In this document: positions 43,102 to 52,388 of the stretch, piece by piece | How positions within the stretch are numbered: the first letter of the stretch is position 1 | Layout of the letters: the number at the start of each line of letters is the position of its first letter | Assembly: GCA_016712565.1 (NCBI GenBank) | Contig: JADJQU010000001.1 | Span: forward strand, 496,001-560,000 | Source: Planctomycetota bacterium | GTDB lineage: Bacteria > Planctomycetota > UBA1135 > GCA-002686595 | Length of the DNA stretch: 64,000 nucleotides | Direction of reading: 5' to 3' | The notes under the pieces: model-generated | Databases searched by the model: none | Told to the model about the DNA's origin: nothing | Seen by the model: only the letters and a program-made list of their open reading frames with translations | Program-made: the position numbers and the translations under genes

Positions 43102-45504
43102 TCAAGGCTGCAAGATCAGCGTGCTGACGGTCGCCTTCGCGATCGAAGCCTCGCTCCAGTGCATGTCGTGGGTCTTGCCCACCAGGAAGATCGGCAACTG
43201 GTCGTCGTAGTGGGCGTCGGCGGGGTGACCGCTCTGGCCCAGGGGCAGCACGCAGCGAGAACGGTCGGGATCGCCGCAGTCGCCGACCCAGCGCATCGAG
43301 GGACCGTGGGTCACCTCCATTCGCCCGTCGCGCCAGCGGCCGCCGAAGGCCGCGATCGTGGTGGGGGAGCCCCTCACGGGCATCGGACCGCGGTTGAGGA
43401 AGCGCTCGCCGAAGGGCAGCGCGTCCAGGGGATGCCGCGCGGTCCACGAATGCAGCTCGCCGTAGTTCCAGGTGCCGAGGTTCGCGCCGAAGAGCCGGTG
43501 CCCCTCGCGCCAGGCACGGGTCAGGGCGTGCTCGACCTGCTCCTCGCGGGTCTCGACGCGAGCCTTCGTGCGCAGGTCGTCGAACCACGGCGCGGCGAGG
43601 GAACCGTCGAGGGCGGCGAGCAGCGCTTCGCCGCGGGAGTAGCCCGGCAGGGAGCGCAGGCCGAAGTGCTCCAACTCGTCCCCGTAGACCGCGGCGAAGA
43701 GCTCGCGCTCGAAGAGCGCGAACAGCGCCGACTCGCCGGTGAGGTCCATGGTGCAGTCCCAGACCGCCAGGGCCTTCAGGGCGAGCCCCGCCTCCCCCTC
43801 GGCCTGTTGGGGCAGGCCCTCGAGCAGTCGCCGGGCGAAGAGGGACAGGGCGTCACCCTGCAGGTCCGCCACGTCGGCGGGCCACCAGGCTCCCCGGGCC
43901 AGGAGGCGCTCGCGCACCCGCTGGGCCCGGAAGGGCATGTCGAACTCCGCCGGCAGAGCCAGGGCGTAACCCGGGGGCCGGATGTCCTGGTTGGCGGTCA
44001 CCAGCAGGTCGTCCGGCGGTGCGTCGATCCGGGGGTTCTGGTCGGCGGGTCGCAGGCCGCGCCAATGATTGGAGGCATTCCAGGCCGCCAGGGGCAGTCG
44101 TCCGTCGCCCGCGCCGCGCTCGGGCACGCGACCCAGCAGCATGAACAGGAGCCCGCCCCGTCGGTCGGCGGCCACCAGGTTCTGCACCGGACAGAGGAAG
44201 TCCTCGCACACCTGGGGGAGCTCGGCCACCGAGCGGGCCCGAGCCAGGCCGAAGAAGGCGTTCAGCGGATCGAAGGGGATGTGGGCGGTCCAGGCGAGGG
44301 AACGGGGCGGCAGCCCGCGTTCGGGGTCGGCCGCGAAGAACGGGCCCAGGTCGCTGGACAAGAGCTCCAGGGTCACATCCTCCCCGCCGCGCACGGGAAT
44401 GGTCGTGGTCTCCCGCGTCAGGGGCACGAAGCGCTCGCCGCGGCGCACGGCATTGCCGTCGGGGGAGAGCTCCTCGACGAACAGATCGTTGGTGTCGAGC
44501 TCGGTGTTGGTGAAGGACCAGGCCACGTGGGCGTTCTGCCCGATGACGACCAGGGGAAGTCCCGGCAGCGTCATTCCCATGGCTTCGTAGTCGGGCGAAC
44601 GCAGCAGGGCCTGATACCACAGGCTCGGCGCGCCGATGGGCAGGTGCGGGTCGTTGGCCACGAGCGGCGCTTCGCTCTTCGTGCGCGTGGATCCCAGGGC
44701 CCAGCTGTTGCTGCCCTGCCGCCCCTCCGAGGCTCCGGCGGAGGCTCCCTCCTCGCGGCTCGGAGCCGCCGCTCCACCGTGGGGCATCTCCGCGGCCGGA
44801 CCCGCGCCGGGGTTCCCGGCGGGATGCTCCCGCAGGTGGGCCTCCAGCAGCGGATCGAGGGCCAGGTCCGCGCTGCCGCCCAGACCCCGCAGGCGTTCCA
44901 GCCCCGCTCGGGAGAGCCACTGCCAGCGGCTTTCCTCGAAGACCTGCGGATAGGACAAGTCCCGGGACAGCAGCATCAGGAAACCCAGGCTATCGGCCAC
45001 GCGCCAGGGCTCGGGCGTGACGCGCAGGGCCCGCAATTCGGGAGGCAAGTCGCCGCCGCGGCGCTGGAGCCAGCTGTTGACGCCCAAGGCGTAGGCCTCC
45101 AGCACTCCGCGGTGTTCGACGCTCAGGCTCTCGACCATGCGCAGGGCGCTCGCCCCCAGTCGCAGCTCCAGGGCGCGCCGGTCCAGGGGCACGGCCTCCT
45201 CCCCGAGGATCTCCGCCAGGCGTCCGAAGGCGGCCCGGCGGCCGAGCTCCATTTGCACCATGCGCTCGTTGGCGTGGAGCCAGCCGATGGCCATGGCCAG
45301 GTCGCGGCCCGTGCGCGCCTCCACGTGGGGCACGGCCCAGGCGTCGAAGCGCACGCTGACCGGCTCGGCCAGCTCGTAAAGGCCCAGGGTGCCCTGGCGG
45401 ACGGGCCGGCCGCTGTGTGACAGCCAGTACAGAATGCCCGCGCAGGCCGCGACCGCCAGAATCAGGGCCGCGAGGGCCAGGCGAGCGACTTTGCGTACCG
45501 TCAC
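43102..45504 (-). CDS. Penicillin acylase-family (Ntn hydrolase) protein
   Basis: The 800-residue protein has an N-terminal membrane or signal helix (LALAALILAVAACAGILYWL) and the penicillin acylase architecture. An alpha chain (VRFDAWAVPHVEARTGRDLA, GWLHANERMVQMELGRRAA) is followed by an Ala/Gly/Pro-rich linker near residues 250-285 and then GSNSWALGSTRTKS, where the Ser after Gly is the expected self-cleavage site and nucleophile. Later motifs are NDPHLPIGAPSLWYQALL and GQNAHVAWSFTNTELDTNDL. Such enzymes hydrolyse amides such as acyl-homoserine lactones or beta-lactams in the periplasm; specificity cannot be told. The start is the GTG at 45504, with no strong ribosome site. Confidence 0.88.
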   Translation of the reverse strand: MTVRKVARLALAALILAVAACAGILYWLSHSGRPVRQGTLGLYELAEPVSVRFDAWAVPHVEARTGRDLAMAIGWLHANERMVQMELGRRAAFGRLAEILGEEAVPLDRRALELRLGASALRMVESLSVEHRGVLEAYALGVNSWLQRRGGDLPPELRALRVTPEPWRVADSLGFLMLLSRDLSYPQVFEESRWQWLSRAGLERLRGLGGSADLALDPLLEAHLREHPAGNPGAGPAAEMPHGGAAAPSREEGASAGASEGRQGSNSWALGSTRTKSEAPLVANDPHLPIGAPSLWYQALLRSPDYEAMGMTLPGLPLVVIGQNAHVAWSFTNTELDTNDLFVEELSPDGNAVRRGERFVPLTRETTTIPVRGGEDVTLELLSSDLGPFFAADPERGLPPRSLAWTAHIPFDPLNAFFGLARARSVAELPQVCEDFLCPVQNLVAADRRGGLLFMLLGRVPERGAGDGRLPLAAWNASNHWRGLRPADQNPRIDAPPDDLLVTANQDIRPPGYALALPAEFDMPFRAQRVRERLLARGAWWPADVADLQGDALSLFARRLLEGLPQQAEGEAGLALKALAVWDCTMDLTGESALFALFERELFAAVYGDELEHFGLRSLPGYSRGEALLAALDGSLAAPWFDDLRTKARVETREEQVEHALTRAWREGHRLFGANLGTWNYGELHSWTARHPLDALPFGERFLNRGPMPVRGSPTTIAAFGGRWRDGRMEVTHGPSMRWVGDCGDPDRSRCVLPLGQSGHPADAHYDDQLPIFLVGKTHDMHWSEASIAKATVSTLILQP

Positions 45505-45783
45505 GGGCCAGATCGTAGCGGTCGCCGTGGTGGGTTCACGCGCCAGGGTGAGATCCTGTCCCCCCGCGGCCGCGAAAATCCCCGGCCGGGAATCCGCCCT
45601 GCGGGGCCCCCCAGGGAGTGTCCTCCTCGGTGCGGCCCCGGGAGCGGCCGAGCGGCTTGTCCTCGGAGGGCGACCCTCCACCGAATTCGCCCCCTCCCCG
45701 GCGTCCCTGGGGCCCGGAGGGAGCTCCCCAGCCTCCGCAGCCAGGGGATGCCTCATTCCCCAGCGGGGGGGAGGCCGCCGGGG

Positions 45784-46329
45784 TCACTGCGGGCGCGCCA
45801 GCGGCCCCCCGTAGGCCCCGATCCCGCCCGCCAGGTTGTAGAGACCCGAGAACCCCTCGCGAGCGAGGAACTCGCAGGCCGCCGCGGAACGGCCGCCCGC
45901 CGCGCAATAGACGACCCAGGGGCGGCCGTCGCGGGGCAGCTCGGCCAGACGCTCCTCCAGTGAGTCGATGGGCAGGATCCGGGCGCCCGGGAGGGTGCCG
46001 GAGACCGTCTCGGCGCCGGAGCGCACGTCGAGCAGGTGGGCACCCGCCGCCACGAGCTCCCGGGCCCGCGGGCCGTCCACGTCGTCCCACAGGCGACCCT
46101 CCAGGATCCTCCCGCGGGAGGGCCTGGCGCCCGAGGCCACCTGGGCCAGGAGTTCGCGCTGGGTGGTCATGGCGCGCTCGAACTCCAGGGCCAGATTCTC
46201 GGCGCGGCGTCGGGCGGAGAGCTCGGCCTCCTCGAGGCGACGGCCGAAGCTCCCCGCGCGATTCCAGGCCAGGAAGGCCAGGACCACGGCAAGCCCCGAG
46301 AGCGCCAGGGACAGGTGGATCTCATTCAT
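45784..46329 (-). CDS. Membrane-anchored rhodanese-like protein
   Basis: The 181-residue protein starts MNEIHLSLALSGLAVVLAFL, one membrane helix, followed by a coiled-coil-like charged stretch (LEEAELSARRRAENLALEFERA) and a single rhodanese domain: GAHLLDVRSGAETVSGTLPGAR, with the active-site loop VYCAAGGRSA holding the Cys. It probably transfers sulfane sulfur or acts in envelope redox chemistry. Its ATG overlaps the stop of the mannosyltransferase-like gene (ATGA). Confidence 0.85.
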   Translation of the reverse strand: MNEIHLSLALSGLAVVLAFLAWNRAGSFGRRLEEAELSARRRAENLALEFERAMTTQRELLAQVASGARPSRGRILEGRLWDDVDGPRARELVAAGAHLLDVRSGAETVSGTLPGARILPIDSLEERLAELPRDGRPWVVYCAAGGRSAAACEFLAREGFSGLYNLAGGIGAYGGPLARPQ

Positions 46330-48038
46330 GGTTCGCGTCCCAAGAGCTCACGGTAGTACTCGGAGGTGATCACCACCGGCCGCGGGTCGCCTGCCCAGGT
46401 GGGGTAGTAGGAGTAGTTGACCTCCCAGGGTCCGCGCTCCAGGGGCTGGTAGAGCCGCGGCCAGTTGGCCCGCACGATCTCGGGGTGGAATCCCGGGCGA
46501 GCGACGAGCCTGGAGAGGTCGTCCGGCATCAGGAGCACCACGTGCCGAACCTCCGCCGGCGTCATGGCGATCTTGGCGTCGAGGGCCGCGTCCGAATCGA
46601 TGGCCGCCAGCTCCCGCGCGCGGGCCGCCAGGTAGAGGGGGCCGCGGCTCTCTTCGATGAAGGCCCGCAACAGGGCGCCCTGGTCCAACTCGCGCCGGGA
46701 GAGGATCGAGCGGTCGGCCATGAGAAGGAACTGGGCGTTCCACGCCAGGGAGAGACCGGCCGCGGCCAGCAGCGTGCCTCGCACGAGTCGCGGCACGCCG
46801 CTGTGCCAGAGGGCGTGGACGCCGACCCCGGCGGCCACCGCGGTGAACCCCAGCAGCACCTCGAAGTTGCGCACGGCCATCAGTCGCTGGTAGCTGAAGT
46901 AGGCCACGTAGAGCAGGGGCACCGAGAAGCCCACCAGGGCCACCCTTCCACTCTTGCGGGCGGCCTGGATCAGGCCGAACAGGGCGAAGGCGAACAGGCA
47001 CAGGCTGGCGACCGGGGCGTAGGAGAGCGACTGCGTCGCGAGGTACACCAGTTGCCGGGAGAGGTGGTCGAATCCCGAATCGACGCCGTAGGGTTCGTGG
47101 GGCCCGCCGCGGCCCTCGGCGCGGTAGTGGCGCAGCTCCCAGCGCACGTCGTCCAGGAAACGCTGGCTGTCGAGCACAGCGCCCGGCGTGCTGATCAAGA
47201 AGGCCACCAGGAGCACCAGGAGACCCAGCAGGGCCTGCTTGGTCACGGAGGTCAGGGCCATCAGCCGCGCGCCGGGCGTGCCGGCCACGCAGGCGCTCCA
47301 TTCCAGGGCCAGGGCCGCGATTCCCGCCGACAGCAGCGCCATGGCTCCCGGGAACTTGGTGCCCGCCGCGATTCCCGCCACCGCGGCGGCCCACAGGAAG
47401 TCCCTGCGGCGGCCTTGCTGGAGGTAGCTCACGCCCAGCAGGGCGGAAAGCAGCACCCACTGGGCCATCATCGCATCGGTGGACCAGATGCGGGCGTGGT
47501 AGTGGAACTCGAAGGACAGACCCAGGATCAGGGGCGCCAGGACGGCCGCCAGGCGCGAATGGGACAGCCGCCAGGCCAGCAGGGCCGACCAGAACAGCCC
47601 CAAATGGGCCACGGCCGCGAACAGCGCGCGGGCATCGTGGATCAGGCGCGGCGTTGGGTTCTGGAGCCGGCGCTGCAGCGCTTCCCCCAGCTCGTTCGCC
47701 ACGGCGGCGCCGTCGAAACCATGGGACGCCCAGGTGGGCACCGCGGCCAGGAGCGAGATCAGGTAGCTGAAGGAAGGGTAGTGGTAGTAGCGCGGCAGCG
47801 GCACGCCGGTCTCGAACGTGACGCGCACGCACTCCACGTGCAGCTTGTCGTCGAAGTAGTAGCCGAAATCGCGGGTGAGCCAGCTGGCGGCCACCAGGGT
47901 CAGGTAGAGCAGGGAGACGACCAGCCAGACCGGCCACGGCATTCGCGGCGCGGGGGCGCGCACCGGGCCCGAGACCGGGTACGGCACGTGCTCGCCGACC
48001 GCGGAGGGGGGCGGGGTGGAAGGGCTCGTGGGGGGCAT
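46326..48038 (-). CDS. GT39/PMT-like membrane glycosyltransferase
   Basis: The 570-residue polytopic protein has about ten helices. The early loop DFGYYFDDKLHVECVRVTFE holds the acidic pair expected for a GT-C catalytic site, and YYHYPSFSYLISLLAAVP is a typical PMT/ArnT-like continuation. Further segments are HYHARIWSTDAMMAQWV and AGTKFPGAMALLS. It would move sugars from a polyprenyl-phosphate donor to lipid or protein outside the membrane. The acceptor is unknown. It shares an overlap with the rhodanese gene and is preceded by 183 bp of DNA with no feature. Confidence 0.78.
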   Translation of the reverse strand: MPPTSPSTPPPSAVGEHVPYPVSGPVRAPAPRMPWPVWLVVSLLYLTLVAASWLTRDFGYYFDDKLHVECVRVTFETGVPLPRYYHYPSFSYLISLLAAVPTWASHGFDGAAVANELGEALQRRLQNPTPRLIHDARALFAAVAHLGLFWSALLAWRLSHSRLAAVLAPLILGLSFEFHYHARIWSTDAMMAQWVLLSALLGVSYLQQGRRRDFLWAAAVAGIAAGTKFPGAMALLSAGIAALALEWSACVAGTPGARLMALTSVTKQALLGLLVLLVAFLISTPGAVLDSQRFLDDVRWELRHYRAEGRGGPHEPYGVDSGFDHLSRQLVYLATQSLSYAPVASLCLFAFALFGLIQAARKSGRVALVGFSVPLLYVAYFSYQRLMAVRNFEVLLGFTAVAAGVGVHALWHSGVPRLVRGTLLAAAGLSLAWNAQFLLMADRSILSRRELDQGALLRAFIEESRGPLYLAARARELAAIDSDAALDAKIAMTPAEVRHVVLLMPDDLSRLVARPGFHPEIVRANWPRLYQPLERGPWEVNYSYYPTWAGDPRPVVITSEYYRELLGREP

Positions 48039-48221
48039 GCTCGCGCCGGGGGGGCGACGGGCAGCCTAGTGTCCGGTTCGGGAAGTACGTTGGCAAAAAG
48101 CCGCTGCACTCGGGCGCGCCTGCACCCGCGGCAGGCGCGCCGCGCACTTCTGGATCCCCTGGAGGCCCGGCCTGCAGCCGGGACCCGTGCGCTCTCCCGC
48201 GGTGGGCCCGAAGCCCAGGCC

Positions 48222-48827
48222 TCAGGTGGCCATCGAGCGCGCCTTCGGACCCGACTTCTTGGCCGGCCGCGGCGCGGGCTTCGCGGGGGAGCGCCGCCTG
48301 GCGGCCCGCGAACCGGAGGTCTTGGCCGGCGCGCGCTTGACCGCCGGCCGCGCGCGGTTCGGGCCGCGGGTCGGCACCACCGGCTCATCCTCGCCCATGG
48401 CCAGTCGCCGAGGCGAGGAGGTGTCGATCACCCGCGACACGGCGGACAGGCGCTCGGCCACGGTCTGCAGCACGTCGTCCATGGTGACGACGCCCACCAG
48501 GAGCCCACGGGCGTTGACCACCGGCAGGCGGCGCACGCCGCGGCGCTGCATCACGGACAGGGCCTCGTCGGTGTTGCGGTCGTCCGCGAGGCAGGTGGGG
48601 TCCGGGGTCATGATCTCGACCACGGCGACGAGGTGCGGATCCTGGCCGGCCGCCACCACCGACATGGCGATGTCGCGGTCGGTCAGCACGCCGATGGGGT
48701 GGGAACTGCCGTCGACCACCACCAGCATGCCCACGTTGCGCGAGCGCATGCGCTGGGCCGCGGCCTGGGCGGTCTCGTTGGACAGGGCGGTGTCGACGTC
48801 GCGCTGGATGATCGCTTGCAGGGTCAT
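48222..48827 (-). CDS. Twin-CBS-domain protein with lysine/alanine/proline-rich histone-H1-like tail
   Basis: The first 130 of 201 residues form two CBS domains (ALSNETAQAAAQRMRSRNVG, GVLTDRDIAMSVVAAGQDP, ALSVMQRRGVRRLPVVNARG, LLVGVVTMDDVLQTVAERL). The last 50 residues are a basic tail (RPAVKRAPAKTSGSRAARRR, SPAKPAPRPAKK) like that of histone H1 or AlgP. CBS pairs bind adenosine nucleotides; the tail could bind DNA or RNA. It is the last gene of the stress-signalling operon, 50 bp after the response regulator. The combination is unusual; DNA binding is inferred. Confidence 0.82.
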   Translation of the reverse strand: MTLQAIIQRDVDTALSNETAQAAAQRMRSRNVGMLVVVDGSSHPIGVLTDRDIAMSVVAAGQDPHLVAVVEIMTPDPTCLADDRNTDEALSVMQRRGVRRLPVVNARGLLVGVVTMDDVLQTVAERLSAVSRVIDTSSPRRLAMGEDEPVVPTRGPNRARPAVKRAPAKTSGSRAARRRSPAKPAPRPAKKSGPKARSMAT

Positions 48828-48877
48828 GGTGTCACCTCCATTGCCTGTGCCGGATGGCGTGCCTGGAACGTGGGAAC

Positions 48878-49543
48878 TCAGATGCGCAGGAGCCCTTCGC
48901 TGATGGCGAGCCGCGCCAGCTCGGCCGCGCTGTGGCAGTCGAGCTTGCGCTGCAGGTTTTCGCGGTGCTTCTTCGCCGTGCCGATGCTGAGGTGCAGCTC
49001 GCGCGCGACGTCCTTGTTGCTCTTGCCCAGCGCCAGGAGCTGGAACACCTCGCGCTCGCGGGCGGTCAGGGAGCCGATGCGGCTGGGCGCCTGGCTGATC
49101 TCCGTGCCGCTGCCGCGGGCCATGGCCACCAGTCCGCCGGCCACCTTGGGCGACAGGTAGGGCCGGCCGCGGGCCACGGCATCCAAGGCGATGGCCAGTT
49201 CCTCGGGATCGGAGTCCTTCGAGAGGTAGCCGTCGGCGCCGGCCTTCATGGCCTGCTGGACGAAGGACTCTCCCTCGTGGTGGGTGAGCATCAGGATGCG
49301 CACGCTGGAGAGCTCCTGGCGCAGGGGCGCGATGGCGTCCAGGCCCGAGAGGCCGGGCATCGTGATGTCGAGGAGGATCACGTCGGGGCGCACCTTCCCG
49401 ACGTTGGCGATGGCTTCGCGGGCATCGCCCACGTCACCGACGACTTGATACCGCGGGTCCTTCGCCAGCAGGCTCTTGAAGGCCGCGCGGAGCATGGCCT
49501 GGTCGTCCACCAGGTAGATCTTGATCGGGCTCTTGTCCATCAT
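48878..49543 (-). CDS. NarL/FixJ-family response regulator
   Basis: The 221-residue protein has a receiver domain (IYLVDDQAMLRAAFKSLLAK, phosphoacceptor Asp in VILLDITMPGLSG, Lys in YLSKDSDPEE) and a LuxR-type helix-turn-helix (LTAREREVFQLLALGKSNKD, VARELHLSIGTAKKHRENLQ). It lies 15 bp after the histidine kinase gene and is its likely partner. ATGATG start; the second ATG is equally possible. Confidence 0.93.
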   Translation of the reverse strand: MMDKSPIKIYLVDDQAMLRAAFKSLLAKDPRYQVVGDVGDAREAIANVGKVRPDVILLDITMPGLSGLDAIAPLRQELSSVRILMLTHHEGESFVQQAMKAGADGYLSKDSDPEELAIALDAVARGRPYLSPKVAGGLVAMARGSGTEISQAPSRIGSLTAREREVFQLLALGKSNKDVARELHLSIGTAKKHRENLQRKLDCHSAAELARLAISEGLLRI

Positions 49544-49558
49544 GGGGGGGGCTTCCGC

Positions 49559-51346
49559 TCAGAGGCGAGGCTGGACGCCGGGCAACACGATGGTGAAGCT
49601 CGCGCCGCCCGACGGGGATTTTCCGAGGAGGATCGAACCGTGGTGTTCCTCGATCACCTTCTTGCAGAAGGCGAGGCCGAGGCCGGTTCCACGGGTCTTG
49701 GTCGTCACGTAGGGCTGGAACAGCGTGCGCTGGAGCTTCTCCGGCACGCCCGGGCCGTTGTCGTCGACGACGATGCGCATGGCGCCGCGCTCGAGGTGCT
49801 CGAGGCGAATGTCCACCACCCCGCGCGCTTTGTCGGGACGGTGCTCCTCCAGGGCCTCGACGGCGTTGGCGATCAGGTTGGTGACCACCTCCTCCAGCAG
49901 CGCGCGGTCGCCCTGCAAGCGGGCCTGGCCTTCGTCGCGGGCCAGGCGCACGTCGACGCCGGCGGCCACGATCATGGGCCGCAGCAGGCGCACGCTAGAA
50001 TTGATCGTGTCGGCGAGATCCACGGTCTCGAAGCGCATCTCGACCGGTTTCGCGAAGGACAGCGTGCGGCGCAGCATGCGCTCCAGCCGCATCATGCGAC
50101 TCGACAGGTCCTCCAGGATCACGCGGTGGTCCTGGCCGAGTTGGTCGGCCACCGCGCGCAGGGCCACGTTGATGGCCGTGATCGGGTTCTTGATCTCGTG
50201 TGCCAGCACCGCGGCGGACTCGCCGATGGTGGCCAGGGCCCGTAGCATTTGGGTCTCGGCGCGCTGGGCGCGCTTGAGCTCGGTCGTGTCGCGGCCCTCG
50301 GGGATCAACATCACGACCCGCCCGGTGTCGTCGGCCACCGGAGTCAGAGAGAAGTCGATGGACAGGACGGCGTCGTTCTTGCCCCGGGCGGTGGTTTCAA
50401 AGCGCACGAATTCGCCCGCCGCGGCCCGCTGCACCGCGTCCTTGCAGCGTGCCGAACTCGAGGGATCCAGGCTCCACCAGTGGGTCTCCCAGAAGGGCTT
50501 GCCCAGCACGTCCTCGCGGTGGATCCCCGCCGCGTCCAGGGCGGCCCGGTTGACCTCGATCAGCTTGCCGTCGGGCTCCAGCAGGCCGACGTACTGGAAC
50601 GAACCGTCGAAAATCGCACGGAAGCGCCGCTCGCTCAGGCGCAGGGCCTGCTCCACCTGCTTGCGCGCCGTGACCTCGCGGAAGGCGCCGGTGAAGACCG
50701 CCGAGCGGCCGCCGTCGAGATCGGTGCGCGAGACGGAGAGTTCGCAGTCGATCAGCACGCCGTCCTTGCGGCGCACGGAAAACTCCCGCGTGCGATTGAG
50801 GATGTGGGTGACGCCCGTGCGGCGGTAGTTGGCCAGATACTGGTCGTGGAGCTCGCGATGGGGCTCGGGCATCAGCACGTTGATGTTCTTGCCCACCAGT
50901 TCGTCCGGCGTCCAGCCGAAGGTCCCCTGCACCGAGTCGCTGGCTTGCAGGATCAAGCCCCAGCTGTCGATGGTGATCGTCGGGTCGAGCACCGAGGCGA
51001 GCACCGCGCGATGCATGGCGTCGAAGCGGGTCGGCGTCCCGGATCCCGTCGGGGACGCTGCCCCCTGGGCGGAGCCTCCCGTCGAAACCGGTCTGCGCTC
51101 TTGTTGGGTCATGGGCCTCTGCGTCGACTGGGGAGACTCCGGACCGGCAGCCTGTCGCCGCGCCTGTCGCGAGTCCCCTCTCGTGGATTCTAGCCCGTGC
51201 GCGCTGTCGACGTGGCTCCTCGAATCGGCCGGATCGGTCCGAATCGACCGCAGGCGCGGATCCCGGGCAGCAGCGCTCTCCCCGGGACGGGGTCGCTCCT
51301 GCGGTTTTCCCGTGGCCGGAGCGTCCTTCGACTGGCGCTCAGGCAT
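49559..51346 (-). CDS. PAS-PAS sensor histidine kinase (FixL-like)
   Basis: The 595-residue soluble kinase has a low-complexity N-terminus, then two PAS domains. The first contains NINVLMPEPHRELHDQYLAN, a FixL-like signature; the second starts RRFRAIFDGSFQYVGLLEPD. The dimerisation box AAVLAHEIKNPITAINVAL has the phosphoacceptor His. The ATPase domain has NLIANAVEALEEH, DNGPGVPEKL and GTGLGLAFCKKV. There is no membrane segment, so it senses an internal signal, possibly oxygen or redox. A haem ligand is not proven. The ATG at 51346 sits inside the upstream usp gene's last codons with AGGG nine bases before it; ATG at 51112 is an alternative. Confidence 0.9.
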   Translation of the reverse strand: MPERQSKDAPATGKPQERPRPGESAAARDPRLRSIRTDPADSRSHVDSAHGLESTRGDSRQARRQAAGPESPQSTQRPMTQQERRPVSTGGSAQGAASPTGSGTPTRFDAMHRAVLASVLDPTITIDSWGLILQASDSVQGTFGWTPDELVGKNINVLMPEPHRELHDQYLANYRRTGVTHILNRTREFSVRRKDGVLIDCELSVSRTDLDGGRSAVFTGAFREVTARKQVEQALRLSERRFRAIFDGSFQYVGLLEPDGKLIEVNRAALDAAGIHREDVLGKPFWETHWWSLDPSSSARCKDAVQRAAAGEFVRFETTARGKNDAVLSIDFSLTPVADDTGRVVMLIPEGRDTTELKRAQRAETQMLRALATIGESAAVLAHEIKNPITAINVALRAVADQLGQDHRVILEDLSSRMMRLERMLRRTLSFAKPVEMRFETVDLADTINSSVRLLRPMIVAAGVDVRLARDEGQARLQGDRALLEEVVTNLIANAVEALEEHRPDKARGVVDIRLEHLERGAMRIVVDDNGPGVPEKLQRTLFQPYVTTKTRGTGLGLAFCKKVIEEHHGSILLGKSPSGGASFTIVLPGVQPRL

Positions 51347-52265
51347 GGGCGAATTCCCTGGAGGGCACTCGCACCACCAGCGTCGGCTTGGCCGCGTGCA
51401 CGAGGACCGAGTACGCGACGCTGCCGAGCACCGCGGAAGTGAACGCGCTGCGGCCGTGGGTGCCGAGCAGCACCAAGTCGTGGCTTTCCGCCTGTTCCTG
51501 GATCTGCAGCTCGGGAGTGCCGATCACGAATTCCATGTCGTGGGGCACGCCCTTCCAGTTCACCCGGGCCATTTCCTTCTCGAATTCCTCCTGGGTGGCG
51601 CGGCGCGCCTCGTCCAGCGAGGCAAAATGACCCACGCCGTACCAGTCGTCCATGGCGAACGGGCGCGGATCCAGCACCTGCAGGGCGCGCACGCGCCCGC
51701 CGCTGCGCCGGGCAAATTCGACGGCCGTGGCGAGGGCCAGGGCGCTCTCCGGGGAGAAGTCCACGGCCGCCAGGATCTTCTTGATCGGCGCGGGCTTCTG
51801 GGGTTCGGTCCAGATCGCGCAGGGGGCCTTGGCGAGCACGCCGCGGGCCGTGCTGCCGAGGTCCAGCAGGCGTCGCTTGCGCAGGGCGCCCAGCACCAGC
51901 ACGTCGGCGCGGAACTCCTTGGCGCGGTCCACGAGCACCGCTGCGGGCTGACCCGCGACCACGTTGAGCAGCTCCTCCGCCCTTTCACGGGGCCGGCGGC
52001 TTTGGACCAGCACCTCCCCCAACTGGTCCACGAGTTTCTCGCGCACCAGCGTGATCGGGTCCATGCGGCTGGCCACCGCCATCGGGGTCGGCACCAGTTC
52101 CCAGCGGACGCCGGGCGCGCCGACGGCGTGCACGACCTCCACGCGCGCGTCGAACAGCTCGGAGAGCTCCAGGGCGCGCAACACGGCGCCGTCGGAGTGC
52201 CCACCGGCCTCGAGGGCCACCAGGATGCGTTGGATGTTCAGGGCGTTGATCGTCTCTTGCTTCAT
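51339..52265 (-). CDS. Tandem-domain universal stress protein
   Basis: The 308-residue protein contains two UspA domains. The first opens with IQRILVALEAGGHSDGAVLR. The second opens with KKILAAVDFSPESALALATA and ends with the nucleotide-binding VLLGTHGRSAFTSAVLGSVA, typical of ATP-binding Usp proteins. The ATG at 52265 follows GAGG by a few bases. The stop overlaps the kinase start by 8 bp, so the stress protein and its probable regulator are translationally coupled. Confidence 0.9.
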   Translation of the reverse strand: MKQETINALNIQRILVALEAGGHSDGAVLRALELSELFDARVEVVHAVGAPGVRWELVPTPMAVASRMDPITLVREKLVDQLGEVLVQSRRPRERAEELLNVVAGQPAAVLVDRAKEFRADVLVLGALRKRRLLDLGSTARGVLAKAPCAIWTEPQKPAPIKKILAAVDFSPESALALATAVEFARRSGGRVRALQVLDPRPFAMDDWYGVGHFASLDEARRATQEEFEKEMARVNWKGVPHDMEFVIGTPELQIQEQAESHDLVLLGTHGRSAFTSAVLGSVAYSVLVHAAKPTLVVRVPSREFAHA

Positions 52266-52388
52266 GGGAGCCTCACAGGTCCTGGGGCCGGTGGATGGGA
52301 AACCGTCGGCGCGCGAACTCGTTGCACGGTGGGGCGGGTGGCAACCCACACTGCCCCACGTTTACGGGCTCGCGCGCGTCCCAAGCTC

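Noticed and set aside
45618..49160. 1180-codon plus-strand open frame
   Set aside because: It spans several real minus-strand genes and their gaps and is Arg/Pro/Gly-rich with no domain.
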